Source: Bacteroidales bacterium (GTDB lineage Bacteria; Bacteroidota; Bacteroidia; Bacteroidales; GCA-2748055). Taken from it: a DNA stretch of 39,914 nucleotides. The notes below the pieces were generated by a model. That model had not been told where the DNA came from. It worked only from the letters and a program-made list of their open reading frames with translations, and did not search any database. Position 1 is the stretch's first letter, and each line of letters starts with the position of its first letter. The translations under genes were made by a program, and so were the position numbers. Of the stretch, positions 17,712 through 26,308 are shown one piece after another. Location: positions 1-39,914 of the forward strand of contig JAUUZQ010000026.1 in assembly GCA_030589895.1 (NCBI GenBank), written 5' to 3'.

Positions 17712-18929
17712 TTACATTATAAATAATGAACTATCCCCATAACTCAAAAATCTAAAATTATTTTCCATGGCATAATGATAGATCTCTTTCCAGTCATCAC
17801 CAACAATTGCAGCGATTAAAAGCAGTAGTGTGCTTTTTGGTTGATGGAAATTCGTGATCAGACCATCAATGATCCGGAAGCTATATCCCGGTGTAATCAT
17901 TATTTGGGTGTGAAAACTAAATGAATCAATTCCAGCATTATCCATTGCATTTATCAATGATTCTATCGATTCTTTAAGAGAAATATTCTGATTCATCTCG
18001 TAAGCAGACCACTGCTCCAATATAAGATTTTCGAAACTAAACAGGGGTTCAATAATTGATCTCACGCCCAACCAATAAATTGATTCCAGGCTCCTTACTG
18101 TTGTAGTTCCCACAGCAATTCTCCTCTTCTTATTATTTAAGAGCGATGTTAACAGACTCATATCTGCAGTGACCAATTCTGCATGCATAGTATGCAGAAC
18201 TGCATTTTCCTCCTTGACCGGAATAAAAGTACCGGCTCCAACATGAAGGGTAAGGTGGTGAGATTCAATTCCTTTGACACTTAATTTCTCAAGTACTTCA
18301 TCCGTAAAATGCAATCCCGCAGTTGGTGCTGCTACAGATCCGTTAAACCTGGCATACACCGTCTGGTAAGTTTTAGCATCAGAACGTTCTGCATCCCTTT
18401 TTAAGTAGGGTGGGATAGGAGTAGTGCCGGCATTTTCCAAAAGATCAGCAAAGGTGTAGTGCTTTCTATCCCAACTAAAATTAATAAGATATTTCCCATC
18501 AATCTCAGCACCTTTCTCAGCATTGAATTGAATAATCTCACCATTAACTTCAATATTTGCTGATAGAATCCCTTCCTTCCACTTCTTTGCATTTCCAAGC
18601 AGGCATTTCCAGACAATAGGTTTCGTGGAAGAGAAAGATTGTTGGTATTCTGCCGGTTCAATCGGCTCCAGACAAAATATTTCAATCTTAGCACCAGTTG
18701 GTTTTGTAAATTGCAATCTTGCTTGAATAACACGGGTAGTATTAAAGAAAAGCTCATCACCGGCTTCTAAGATACCTGCTAATTCAAAAAACTTTCTGTG
18801 TTCAATCTTATTATCCTGATAGATCAGAAGCTTAGAGTGATCACGTTTTTTAAGGGGATACTTTGCAATTCTCTCCTCTGAAAGATTGTAATCGTAGTCC
18901 TCAATTGAAATAGATACTGGTTTTGTCAT
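17712..18929 (-). CDS. queA: S-adenosylmethionine:tRNA ribosyltransferase-isomerase
   Basis: This 405-residue protein belongs to the QueA family, which transfers the ribosyl moiety of SAM to 7-aminomethyl-7-deazaguanine in tRNA to make epoxyqueuosine. Visible family stretches are EERIAKYPLKKRDHSKLL at the N-terminus, FNGSVAAPTAGLHFT near residue 195, HLTLHVGAGTFIPV near residue 225 and GLITNFHQPKSTLLLL near the C-terminus. It is somewhat longer than the commonest versions (about 340-360), mainly through extra sequence in the first half, as in other Bacteroidota. It is divergent from the DUF2027-Smr gene across about 50 bp, so the two promoters must be close together. Confidence 0.93.
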   Translation of the reverse strand: MTKPVSISIEDYDYNLSEERIAKYPLKKRDHSKLLIYQDNKIEHRKFFELAGILEAGDELFFNTTRVIQARLQFTKPTGAKIEIFCLEPIEPAEYQQSFSSTKPIVWKCLLGNAKKWKEGILSANIEVNGEIIQFNAEKGAEIDGKYLINFSWDRKHYTFADLLENAGTTPIPPYLKRDAERSDAKTYQTVYARFNGSVAAPTAGLHFTDEVLEKLSVKGIESHHLTLHVGAGTFIPVKEENAVLHTMHAELVTADMSLLTSLLNNKKRRIAVGTTTVRSLESIYWLGVRSIIEPLFSFENLILEQWSAYEMNQNISLKESIESLINAMDNAGIDSFSFHTQIMITPGYSFRIIDGLITNFHQPKSTLLLLIAAIVGDDWKEIYHYAMENNFRFLSYGDSSLFIM

Positions 18930-18981
18930 TTATTATCAATACAGAAGGCAAAATTAATTAAATTTGTATAAAATTAGAAAG

Positions 18982-20010
18982 ATGAAACTAAAAGTAGGAG
19001 ACCGTGTTAAATTCCTTAATGACATTGGATTAGGAGAGGTCGTAAGTATTATTGATAAAAATACTGCAATGGTGCTTAATGAGGATGATTTTGAAGTTCC
19101 TGTTCTGATTAACGATCTGATATTGGATTCGAGATACATCACTGAGGAAACAGATCATATTACCCCGGATATTTCTCCAAAACCTGTCGTTGAAAATATC
19201 ATTACTGAAGAAATCATACAATTGGATGATGAAGAGATTGTACTGGCCTTTGTACCTGAGGAGAATAGCTCTGCTTTCGAAAGTTACCTGATCAACAGTT
19301 CTTCATATAATTTAAAATATGTCATTTCAAATGAGAAGGAGGGCGAACAGATCTTGTATCATCAGGGGGAGCTTGAAGCGGGAATAAAAGTATTACTCAG
19401 AAATTATCATCCCGGACAGCTAAAGGATGAAGAAAACTTCAGAATACAGATAATTTTTTACAATCAAAGCCTTTTCAATCACATGGCTCCTGTTGATATG
19501 CTGATCAAATTTCAGGCCTCAGAGATGTACGATGCATCCAAAAGAGTTGAAAATGACTATTTCCATGAAAAGGCAATTGTTTTCACCTTGTTTGATTGGA
19601 AACAAAGCAAAGAGTCAAAAATGGAAATAGATGTCGAGGAACTGAGGAAAGCGATGTATACAAAAGGTGATCTGAAAAAATCTGAACATTCTGCTCTGAA
19701 GTCTCGTAGATCGAAGGAGGCATTGCCAGAAGATCCTGAAGAGGTTGATCTGCATATCGAAACCCTGGTTGATAATCATGGTAATATGGACAATGGACAG
19801 ATCCTTGATATTCAAATATCACGGTTTAGAACAGCAATGGCAACGGCAATTCTTCACAGGACAGATCGGGTAGTCTTTATACATGGCGTGGGAAACGGAA
19901 AACTGAAATTTGAATTGAGAAAAATCCTTGACGCAGACTATAAAAAAGTTAAGTATCAGGATGCTTCATTTAAAGAGTATGGCTACGGGGCTACGATGGT
20001 ATTGATTTAG
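18982..20010 (+). CDS. DUF2027 protein with C-terminal Smr domain
   Basis: The protein is 342 residues from the ATG at 18982; an in-frame TTG at 18964 would add six residues but is less likely, because MKLKVGDRVKF is the usual family start. The N-terminus looks like a KOW/Tudor-type barrel (VGDRVKFLNDIGLGEVVSI), the middle is the DUF2027 beta domain, and the last 90 residues are an Smr domain with EVDLHIETLVDN and the loop FIHGVGNGKLK. Smr domains bind or nick nucleic acids, and some act on stalled ribosomes or in recombination. The full-length protein is conserved in Bacteroidota, but its role is not established. The gene is directly followed by the RNase P RNA promoter. Confidence 0.88.
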   Translation: MKLKVGDRVKFLNDIGLGEVVSIIDKNTAMVLNEDDFEVPVLINDLILDSRYITEETDHITPDISPKPVVENIITEEIIQLDDEEIVLAFVPEENSSAFESYLINSSSYNLKYVISNEKEGEQILYHQGELEAGIKVLLRNYHPGQLKDEENFRIQIIFYNQSLFNHMAPVDMLIKFQASEMYDASKRVENDYFHEKAIVFTLFDWKQSKESKMEIDVEELRKAMYTKGDLKKSEHSALKSRRSKEALPEDPEEVDLHIETLVDNHGNMDNGQILDIQISRFRTAMATAILHRTDRVVFIHGVGNGKLKFELRKILDADYKKVKYQDASFKEYGYGATMVLI

Positions 20011-20026
20011 TAATATAATTTCTTCG

Positions 20027-20034
20027 TACCTTTG
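20027..20034 (+). promoter_or_regulatory. Bacteroidota -7 promoter element of rnpB
   Basis: TACCTTTG matches the phylum consensus TAnnTTTG exactly. It lies 6 bases before the 5' strand of the RNase P P1 helix, the expected distance to the transcription start. The -33 element is weak (TTTAG-rich sequence around 20005-20010). Confidence 0.65.
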
Positions 20035-20040
20035 TGCCAC

Positions 20041-20374
20041 AAAGCAGTCCGCTCTATCGTTCCGATGAACTTCGGGAAGGAAAGTCCGGGCAACGCAGGG
20101 TACCGTACTGCTGAAAGACAGATATCCGTGAGGGTATAGAAACAGGGAAGAAAATAACCACCCTGAGCTAGTCGAAGGGAACGGGTGAGAAGGTGGGGTA
20201 AAAGCCTACCAGTATAAGGGGCAACCCTTGTAGCTGCCTGTCTTACGGGGTGAAAGGCCATGTATACCGACAATTAAGAGCGACCCGCTCGTGTCGGGGG
20301 GTAGGCCGCTTAGATAAATGATAGAGATCCCGGTCTTGCATTGGGATACAGAACCTGGCTTACAGGATTGCTTT
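20041..20374 (+). ncRNA. rnpB: RNase P RNA
   Basis: The catalytic RNA of RNase P, which matures tRNA 5' ends. The universally conserved blocks are present: GGAAGGAAAGTCCGGGCA near 20075-20092 (P4 5' side region), AGAAACAGGGAAG-type sequence downstream, and AGAACCTGGCTTACAGG near 20350-20366 (P4 3' side). The terminal P1 helix pairs AAAGCAGTCC (20041-20050) with GGATTGCTTT (20365-20374), with one G-U, and fixes the ends at about 334 nt. It has its own -7 box and terminator. The open frame on the opposite strand is a by-product of this RNA. Confidence 0.95.
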
Positions 20375-20381
20375 CAAAATA

Positions 20382-20407
20382 AAACGGGGATTCGCTCCCC
20401 GTTTTTT
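20382..20407. terminator. Intrinsic terminator of rnpB, probably bidirectional
   Basis: ACGGGGA and TCCCCGT form a 7-bp GC-rich stem around TTCGC and are followed by seven T residues on the plus strand. On the minus strand the tail is TTTTATTTT, three bases after the stop of the LolA-like gene, so it can serve both convergent transcripts. Confidence 0.85.
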
Positions 20408-20409
20408 TA

Positions 20410-21123
20410 TTAAAATGACGGCTTCTTAAATAGCTTATCAGCCATCTCAGGAACACTTTTTATTTTTGTCAGATAGAGTGATGTCATCTCCACACCATTT
20501 ATTGAAACCACCACTTCCTCAGGAAATTTAGCGCCTTCAAAATCAAGATACTTCTCAACTTTATACTCCATGCTATACCAACCTCCATTTTTCTCATACT
20601 CATATCGGATGAAATTGATAAGATATGTTTCTGTATCTATATAATAATCAAAATGTTCTGTCGCAGACTTGGTAACGCGCACTACATAGCAGGAATAGTC
20701 TTTATACTCTTTTTCTCCAATAAACTCAGGATGTCTGTTTCCTATAAGATTTTCGAAGGGTCCATCGATGGAAGTAGTTGATGAGATAAACTCCATATCC
20801 TCAGCATCAGCACGCCTGGCCTCCATCCCCTGTAAGGGATTCAACATCCACGCATCAACACCATCGTAGGTCTGTATCGCTTTAAAGCCAAATACAGTTG
20901 TCTCTATCCTGATACGGTCTGGCTTCGATTGAAACAATTTAAAGGGAACTTTTACTTCAGTTCCTGTCATTACAAAATAGCCACCCGATTGTAAATTATT
21001 CATTTTCTTCCTTGCATCTACTCCAATCGCCACTCTATTCTTTTTCAGAATATCCTCAAGGTTTTGTGCTGTGGCTAAGCTTCCAATTAATGCGAACGCA
21101 ATTATAAATGTTACTCGCTTCAT
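20410..21123 (-). CDS. Secreted LolA-like outer-membrane lipoprotein-sorting family protein
   Basis: This 237-residue protein has a signal peptide (1-19, ending ATAQ) and a beta-rich mature part with the pattern of the LolA/LolB fold: repeated strands such as GGYFVMTGTEVKVPFKLFQS and PDRIRIETTVFGFKAIQTYDG, then CYVVRVTK and FDYYIDTETYLINFIRYEYE. Proteins of this type carry lipids or lipoproteins in the periplasm, but many Bacteroidota copies are of unknown role. It lies 24 bp downstream of kdsA on the same strand, so the rarA-kdsA-this gene order looks like an operon. The link to kdsA (lipopolysaccharide core sugar) makes an envelope role plausible but is inference. Confidence 0.75.
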   Translation of the reverse strand: MKRVTFIIAFALIGSLATAQNLEDILKKNRVAIGVDARKKMNNLQSGGYFVMTGTEVKVPFKLFQSKPDRIRIETTVFGFKAIQTYDGVDAWMLNPLQGMEARRADAEDMEFISSTTSIDGPFENLIGNRHPEFIGEKEYKDYSCYVVRVTKSATEHFDYYIDTETYLINFIRYEYEKNGGWYSMEYKVEKYLDFEGAKFPEEVVVSINGVEMTSLYLTKIKSVPEMADKLFKKPSF

Positions 21124-21147
21124 GTATTTTATTTCTAATATAAACGC

Positions 21148-21993
21148 TTAAAATGAGAGAATAGTTTTTCTAATCTCAACCAATTTTGTCAGGAGCGCTT
21201 CAAGCTGATCGAGTGGAAGCATGTTTGCACCATCAGATTTGGCTGTTTCAGGGGAAGGATGTGTTTCAATAAATACCCCATCGACTCCGGCTGCAACACC
21301 TGCTCTTGCTACAGTCTCTATCATTTCTGGTCTCCCGCCTGTAACTCCTGACTGCTGATTGGGCTCCTGCAGAGAATGTGTAATGTCAAGTACAACCGGG
21401 ACATCAAAATTTTGCATTACAGGTATTCCCCGATAATCAATCACCAGGTCATGATACCCAAACATGGAGCCTCGCTCAGTAATCAACACTTTATCATTCC
21501 CCGATTCTCTAACCTTATCTACTGCAAACTGCATAGATTCAGGCGATAAAAACTGCCCCTTTTTAATCGAGATGGTCTTTCCTGTTTTTGCTGCAGCCAC
21601 CAGTATGTCTGTTTGCCGGCAAAGAAAAGCCGGAATCTGAAGCACATCAACATAGGCTGCAGCCATCTCTGCTTCATCTGCAGTATGTATATCTGTGATA
21701 ACAGGAATATTGAAACTACCTTTTACCTCAGCCAGAAGATCTAATGCCTCCTTATCACCAATGCCCGTAAAGGAATCGATACGCGAACGATTTGCTTTTC
21801 TATATGAGGCTTTGAATACAAATGGAATATCCAGCTTCTTCGCAATATCATTTATCCGCTCAGCAGTATTCAACACCAAATCCCTGTCTTCAACGACACA
21901 TGGTCCTGCAAACAGGAAAAAATTATTATAGCTGCTTTTGCTGATGCCTGGAAAATAATTCCCCAGGTCATACTCGCTAATTTTATTTGTCAT
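21148..21993 (-). CDS. kdsA: 3-deoxy-8-phosphooctulonate synthase
   Basis: Condenses arabinose 5-phosphate with phosphoenolpyruvate to give Kdo-8-phosphate for the lipopolysaccharide core. From the ATG at 21993 the protein is 281 residues; the longer open frame (to 22068) adds a basic 25-residue tail inside rarA that is unlike the family. Motifs: NFFLFAGPCVVEDR, FKASYRKANRSRIDSF, FLCRQTDILVAAAKTGK, KKGQFLSPESM and SGVTGGRPEM. The cysteine in AGPCVVE is the metal ligand of the class II, metal-dependent enzymes (class I has Asn). The start overlaps the rarA stop by 11 bp, which argues for coupled translation. Confidence 0.93.
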   Translation of the reverse strand: MTNKISEYDLGNYFPGISKSSYNNFFLFAGPCVVEDRDLVLNTAERINDIAKKLDIPFVFKASYRKANRSRIDSFTGIGDKEALDLLAEVKGSFNIPVITDIHTADEAEMAAAYVDVLQIPAFLCRQTDILVAAAKTGKTISIKKGQFLSPESMQFAVDKVRESGNDKVLITERGSMFGYHDLVIDYRGIPVMQNFDVPVVLDITHSLQEPNQQSGVTGGRPEMIETVARAGVAAGVDGVFIETHPSPETAKSDGANMLPLDQLEALLTKLVEIRKTILSF

Positions 21994-23293
21994 ATTTCTT
22001 TTTTTCTTTCCACGATTGCTCCAGATTCTTCTGTATATCTTTTTCCCTTGAATTTTTCCCGGGTGCATAAAACTGTTCTTCCTTTATCTCATCAGGCAGG
22101 AACTGATCTGCAATAAAGTTTCCATCATAGCTGTGGGCATATTTGTAATCTTTTCCGTAACCTATCTCCTTCATTAATTTTGTTGGTGCATTTCTAAGGT
22201 GAAGAGGGACAGGTAGATTTCCTGATTTTTTTACCTCTGCCAACGCCATGTCTATTGCTCTGTAGGCTGAATTGCTTTTTGGAGAAGTAGCAAGATAAAT
22301 TGCTGTCTCTGATAATATAATTCTCCCTTCAGGCATGCCAATAACATGTATCGATTGAAAACAGGAGTTAGCCATTAAAAGTGCATTTGGATTCGCCAGT
22401 CCAATATCTTCAGCTGCAAGAATCACCAGTCGACGTGCAATGAACTTGATATCTTCACCACCATCCAGCATTCTTGCAAGCCAGTAAACTGCAGCATCAG
22501 GATCACCTCCCCGAATCGATTTGATAAATGCAGAGATAATATCATAATGAAGTTCTCCATTCTTGTCGTAAATAGCAATGTTCTCCTGAAGCCTCTCTTT
22601 TACTATCTCATTTGTAATATTTATTATGCCGGATTTAGAGGGAGCCTCAGAACGAACCACCAATTCAAGTGTATTATATAATTTCCTTGCATCACCTCCT
22701 GAATATTGTAACATAACTTCATACTCCTTCACTTTCACCTTTATTTTTTTAAGGTAGGAATCTGTCTTGAGCGCATAATCGACCAAAGAGATAAGTTCCT
22801 CTTTACCTAGTGAATTAAGAATATATACCTGGCATCGTGATAAAAGTGGTGAGATCACTTCAAATGAAGGATTTTCTGTTGTGGCCCCTATAAGTGTAAC
22901 TGTTCCATCTTCCACAGCAGCCAATAAACTATCCTGTTGAGATTTACTGAATCTGTGTATTTCATCTATAAACAGTACCGGATTTGGTTTATCGAAGAAT
23001 TGTTGCTTCTTCGCTTTATCAATGGTCTCTCTAACATCCTTAACTCCTGAATTTACAGCTGAAAGACTGTAAAATGGCCTGTCTAATTGCTGTGAAATGA
23101 TTTTTGCCAGAGTGGTTTTTCCAACACCCGGAGGCCCCCAAAGAATAAAAGAGCTAAGAGATCCTGATTCAACCATTGCCCTGATTACAGCACCTTTACC
23201 TACAAGATGTGACTGACCTGTATAATCGTTAAAATTATTCGGTCTCATGCGATCTGCAAGCGGTCGATTCGGTAGTTGAACTTTCTGTTCCAT
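21983..23293 (-). CDS. rarA: Replication-associated recombination protein A (AAA+ ATPase)
   Basis: This 436-residue protein of the RarA/MgsA/WRNIP1 family acts at stalled replication forks. It has Walker A GPPGVGKT (residues 53-60), Walker B VLFIDE (106-111), the sensor-1 region GATTENPSFEVISPLLSRC and the family-specific C-terminal tetramerisation region (GGEDIKFIARRLVILAAEDIG, YLATSPKSNSAYRAID, PVPLHLRNAPTKLMKE). The length is normal. It is the first gene of a probable rarA-kdsA-LolA-like operon. The ATG at 23293 gives the usual N-terminus with PLADRMRPNNFNDYTGQ. Confidence 0.95.
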   Translation of the reverse strand: MEQKVQLPNRPLADRMRPNNFNDYTGQSHLVGKGAVIRAMVESGSLSSFILWGPPGVGKTTLAKIISQQLDRPFYSLSAVNSGVKDVRETIDKAKKQQFFDKPNPVLFIDEIHRFSKSQQDSLLAAVEDGTVTLIGATTENPSFEVISPLLSRCQVYILNSLGKEELISLVDYALKTDSYLKKIKVKVKEYEVMLQYSGGDARKLYNTLELVVRSEAPSKSGIINITNEIVKERLQENIAIYDKNGELHYDIISAFIKSIRGGDPDAAVYWLARMLDGGEDIKFIARRLVILAAEDIGLANPNALLMANSCFQSIHVIGMPEGRIILSETAIYLATSPKSNSAYRAIDMALAEVKKSGNLPVPLHLRNAPTKLMKEIGYGKDYKYAHSYDGNFIADQFLPDEIKEEQFYAPGKNSREKDIQKNLEQSWKEKKKYDK

Positions 23294-23413
23294 TAGAACA
23301 AATTTAGAGGAAATTTCAAGTCTAAAAACATTTTTTTACTTCTTGTTAATAATCAGTTAGATGGGTATACTGGATTTTTCCTAATTTTACAACAACAATT
23401 AATGAATGATTTT

Positions 23414-24511
23414 ATGAAAACAACGAAATATATCGGGACTTTAGTCTTTGTGCTAATGATCTCATCCTTCTTATCTACTTCAAAAGCCCAGATGAATTCG
23501 CTCTATTTTATGTATGGTCCAAATAGCGACGCCAGAATCTTTCTTCAGGAATATCTTAATCCTTATACAGATATTCTCGGATCAAATCTAAATGGAAGTT
23601 GGTATAATACAGCCAGGACACATAAGTTGGGGGGAATTGATGTAACAGCAACGTTTGGAATTGCATTTGCACCACCGGAGGCTTTGCAATATGATTTGAG
23701 TATGGTTACAGGAATAAGTGGTTCAATAAATGGTGCTTCCATAGCTCCAACAGCGCTTGGAACACTGACTGACAGGCCTGAGCTGGTTTTTAACGATCAA
23801 ATTGTGAATGGAATTGGAGAATTGGAAACCCATGAGCGCGTACGCTATATTCACCCCGATGGTGAAGGACGTGATTTTGTACCTCTTCCAATGGCACAAA
23901 TTTCTGTTGGATTGCCTTTTGGAACTGAAATTAGCGCAAGGTTCGTACCTTCAGTTGATTTAGGATTTGGTAGTGAAACTGGACTATGGGGAATAGGAGG
24001 GAAGCACTCCATATCTCAATGGGTACCTATAATTAAGAAATTAGGATTTATTGATATTGCCGTGCAGGGAGGATATACGAAAGTAACATCTTCAATACAT
24101 CAGATTCTCCCTCCCGTTGCAGAAATTGATCCGAATCCAATTGCAAATTGGGATGACCAGTTTCTGGTAATGGACGTTCATGGCTGGACAGTAAATCTTA
24201 TTGCCTCTCAGACCATTCCAATTGTTACCATATATGAAGGAATAGGCTATGCCAGTTCTATTGCTGAAATTGCAATGATTGGTCACTATCCTGTAAATGA
24301 TGTAATTTCAGATCCGACAAGTCCGGATTTTGGGAGCACAACATATACTGTAGCAGAGGATCCTATTGAGGAAATGATCATTGATGGTTACAGAGGACTG
24401 AGACTCAATGCCGGAATTAGATTTAAGCTGGGAGTTTTCACCATTCATTACGACTTCACAAGAACACAACATACTACACATACAGGAGGTCTGGGCTTTA
24501 CCTTCAGGTAG
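23414..24511 (+). CDS. DUF6588 family outer-membrane beta-barrel protein
   Basis: The protein is 365 residues from the ATG at 23414, which places a normal signal peptide (MKTTKYIG...STSKAQ) at the N-terminus; an ATG at 23402 would add four residues. The mature protein is glycine-rich with alternating hydrophobic strands and ends in HTGGLGFTFR, an aromatic-terminated strand as in outer-membrane barrels. The run LPMAQISVGLPFGTEISARFVP is typical of DUF6588 proteins of Bacteroidota, for which no function is known. It is divergent from rarA and convergent with the YfcC-family transporter. TAATTTTA before the start (about 23381) is a near match to the -7 element. Confidence 0.75.
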   Translation: MKTTKYIGTLVFVLMISSFLSTSKAQMNSLYFMYGPNSDARIFLQEYLNPYTDILGSNLNGSWYNTARTHKLGGIDVTATFGIAFAPPEALQYDLSMVTGISGSINGASIAPTALGTLTDRPELVFNDQIVNGIGELETHERVRYIHPDGEGRDFVPLPMAQISVGLPFGTEISARFVPSVDLGFGSETGLWGIGGKHSISQWVPIIKKLGFIDIAVQGGYTKVTSSIHQILPPVAEIDPNPIANWDDQFLVMDVHGWTVNLIASQTIPIVTIYEGIGYASSIAEIAMIGHYPVNDVISDPTSPDFGSTTYTVAEDPIEEMIIDGYRGLRLNAGIRFKLGVFTIHYDFTRTQHTTHTGGLGFTFR

Positions 24512-24532
24512 GTGAATTTTGAGTTAAGCAGC

Positions 24533-26134
24533 CTAAAATCCGCTTAGTTCCATCAAAACAGTTGGCAACAGTAAAAGCCATCCAATAATTATTAAAATCA
24601 CCATAAAAGGTGCAATCCATTTTACCCATTTCTCATATGGAATTCTGGCAATGCCTAATACCCCAATAAGAACACCGCTGGTAGGTGTGATCATGTTTGT
24701 AAAGCCATCTCCAAATTGAAATGCCATAACAGTAGCTTGTCTTGAAACACCAATCAGATCAGAAAACTGTGACATGATCGGCATGGTGAGTGCTGCCTTC
24801 GCTGAACCACTGGGAATGACGATATTTATCATTGTTTGCATGACATACATCATGCTTACTGAAGCTACTTTTCCAAATTCAGTCATTGAATCAGCCATGT
24901 AATAGAGCAATGAATCAATAATATGTCCATCTTCAAGTATAATCAGTATGCCACCGGCTAATCCAACTACCATTGCAGCAGAGAGAATATCCTTCATTCC
25001 TTCGATAAATAGCCTGACTATTTCATTGGCATGAACATTCATGGCAATGCCTGAAGCGAGACCTAATATAAAGAATAGAGTTGCAATCTCTTTTACATAC
25101 CAGTTAAAGCCCATCACACCTACAATGAGATAAACCATTGTGAAGAGGAGAAGATTTAAGATGAAGAAGTGCAATGACTTCCGTAGACTAAAAAAACCTG
25201 ATATAAGAAAAATCGTTGTTAATATAGGAAGGAAATACCCAGTTAACTCTCCATTGCCAATATGTAAGGTAAGGATAGGTTCACGGATAGAAAAGACTAT
25301 CATTGCTGCCAAAAGCAGAAAATAAGTAAGCCAGGCTGAAATTGGAGTGTGGAAGTTCGTTTCATCCTGATTATTCTGAATATTTTTTCTCCAATGCTCA
25401 TCCTCTTCATATACAGGTGATCTCTTGGGGTCCTTCCGAATTTTGGAGGCATACCTGAGGACCCAGGCTATTCCAACGAAATTTATTATGAGCCAGGAAA
25501 ACATTCTGTATTCAATACCGGAGAAGAGAGGAATACCTGATAATCCTTGTGCTATTCCGATAGTAAAAGGATTTAGCAATGCTCCTGCAAAACCTAATCC
25601 CGCTCCAACAAAACACATGCTTACACCAATAATTGAATCATAGCCCATTGAAATTGCCAGCGGAATAAAAATAATCGTAAATGCAATGGTTTCTTCACTC
25701 ATACCAAAGGTGGCACCAAACACACTAAATACCAGCATCAACATAGTAATAACCATGTTATCAACCCCGATTGCCCTGAAAAATCTGTGCTTCTCGAGTT
25801 TTCTAACCCATTTTAGAAATGTTTGGATTCCGACATCAATGGCCTTGCTCTCATTCATTACCCAGAAAGCACCACCAATAATTATTATGAAGACTATAAT
25901 ATCTGCCTTATCAACAAATCCATCGAAAAGCGCAGAGAATATTTGCCATGTCTGAGGGTTATTTTCTGTTTGGTGAAAAGAATCCTGAATAATAACTTCT
26001 CTTAACTGTCCATTCACTTCTACCATCTCCCTGTCATATTCTCCTCCCGGAACAATCCATGTCATTATCGCAGCAACAATGATAAACCCGAAAACTATTA
26101 CGTAAGTGTGAGGTACTTTCTTTCCTTTAAACAT
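24533..26134 (-). CDS. YfcC family transporter
   Basis: The protein is 533 residues from the ATG at 26134; a TTG at 26143 would add three residues and is less likely. It is a polytopic inner-membrane protein with about 12 hydrophobic segments. Family features include the N-terminal KKVPHTYVIVFGFIIVAAIMTWIVPGGEY, the motif FSVFGATFGMSEETIAF, GAGLGFAGALLNPFTIGIAQ and, near the end, NIVIPSGSAKAAL plus ITPTSGVLIGVLGIA. YfcC proteins belong to the DcuC-like ion-transporter group and are annotated as basic amino-acid or C4-dicarboxylate carriers, without direct proof for most. The substrate here is open. No obvious operon partner. Confidence 0.85.
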   Translation of the reverse strand: MFKGKKVPHTYVIVFGFIIVAAIMTWIVPGGEYDREMVEVNGQLREVIIQDSFHQTENNPQTWQIFSALFDGFVDKADIIVFIIIIGGAFWVMNESKAIDVGIQTFLKWVRKLEKHRFFRAIGVDNMVITMLMLVFSVFGATFGMSEETIAFTIIFIPLAISMGYDSIIGVSMCFVGAGLGFAGALLNPFTIGIAQGLSGIPLFSGIEYRMFSWLIINFVGIAWVLRYASKIRKDPKRSPVYEEDEHWRKNIQNNQDETNFHTPISAWLTYFLLLAAMIVFSIREPILTLHIGNGELTGYFLPILTTIFLISGFFSLRKSLHFFILNLLLFTMVYLIVGVMGFNWYVKEIATLFFILGLASGIAMNVHANEIVRLFIEGMKDILSAAMVVGLAGGILIILEDGHIIDSLLYYMADSMTEFGKVASVSMMYVMQTMINIVIPSGSAKAALTMPIMSQFSDLIGVSRQATVMAFQFGDGFTNMITPTSGVLIGVLGIARIPYEKWVKWIAPFMVILIIIGWLLLLPTVLMELSGF

Positions 26135-26308
26135 GTGATACAATTTATTTCAAAGTAAAAAAAGAAAATGGCAAAAATCAAACCGGACTAAATTTTTAAA
26201 ATTTTTATTTCTCAAAAATACGTAGCAATGAATAATCAAGGCGTATTTAAAACATAAATCATTTTCTTTTTCTATTTTTACTCTTCTAAAGCCAGGATAT
26301 TTTTTAAC

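Noticed and set aside
20007-20273. 88-codon open frame on the minus strand
   Set aside because: It lies antisense to RNase P RNA, whose conserved blocks and P1 pairing explain the sequence fully.
21994-22068. 25-residue basic extension of kdsA
   Set aside because: It lies inside rarA in another frame; the kdsA homology starts after the ATG at 21993.
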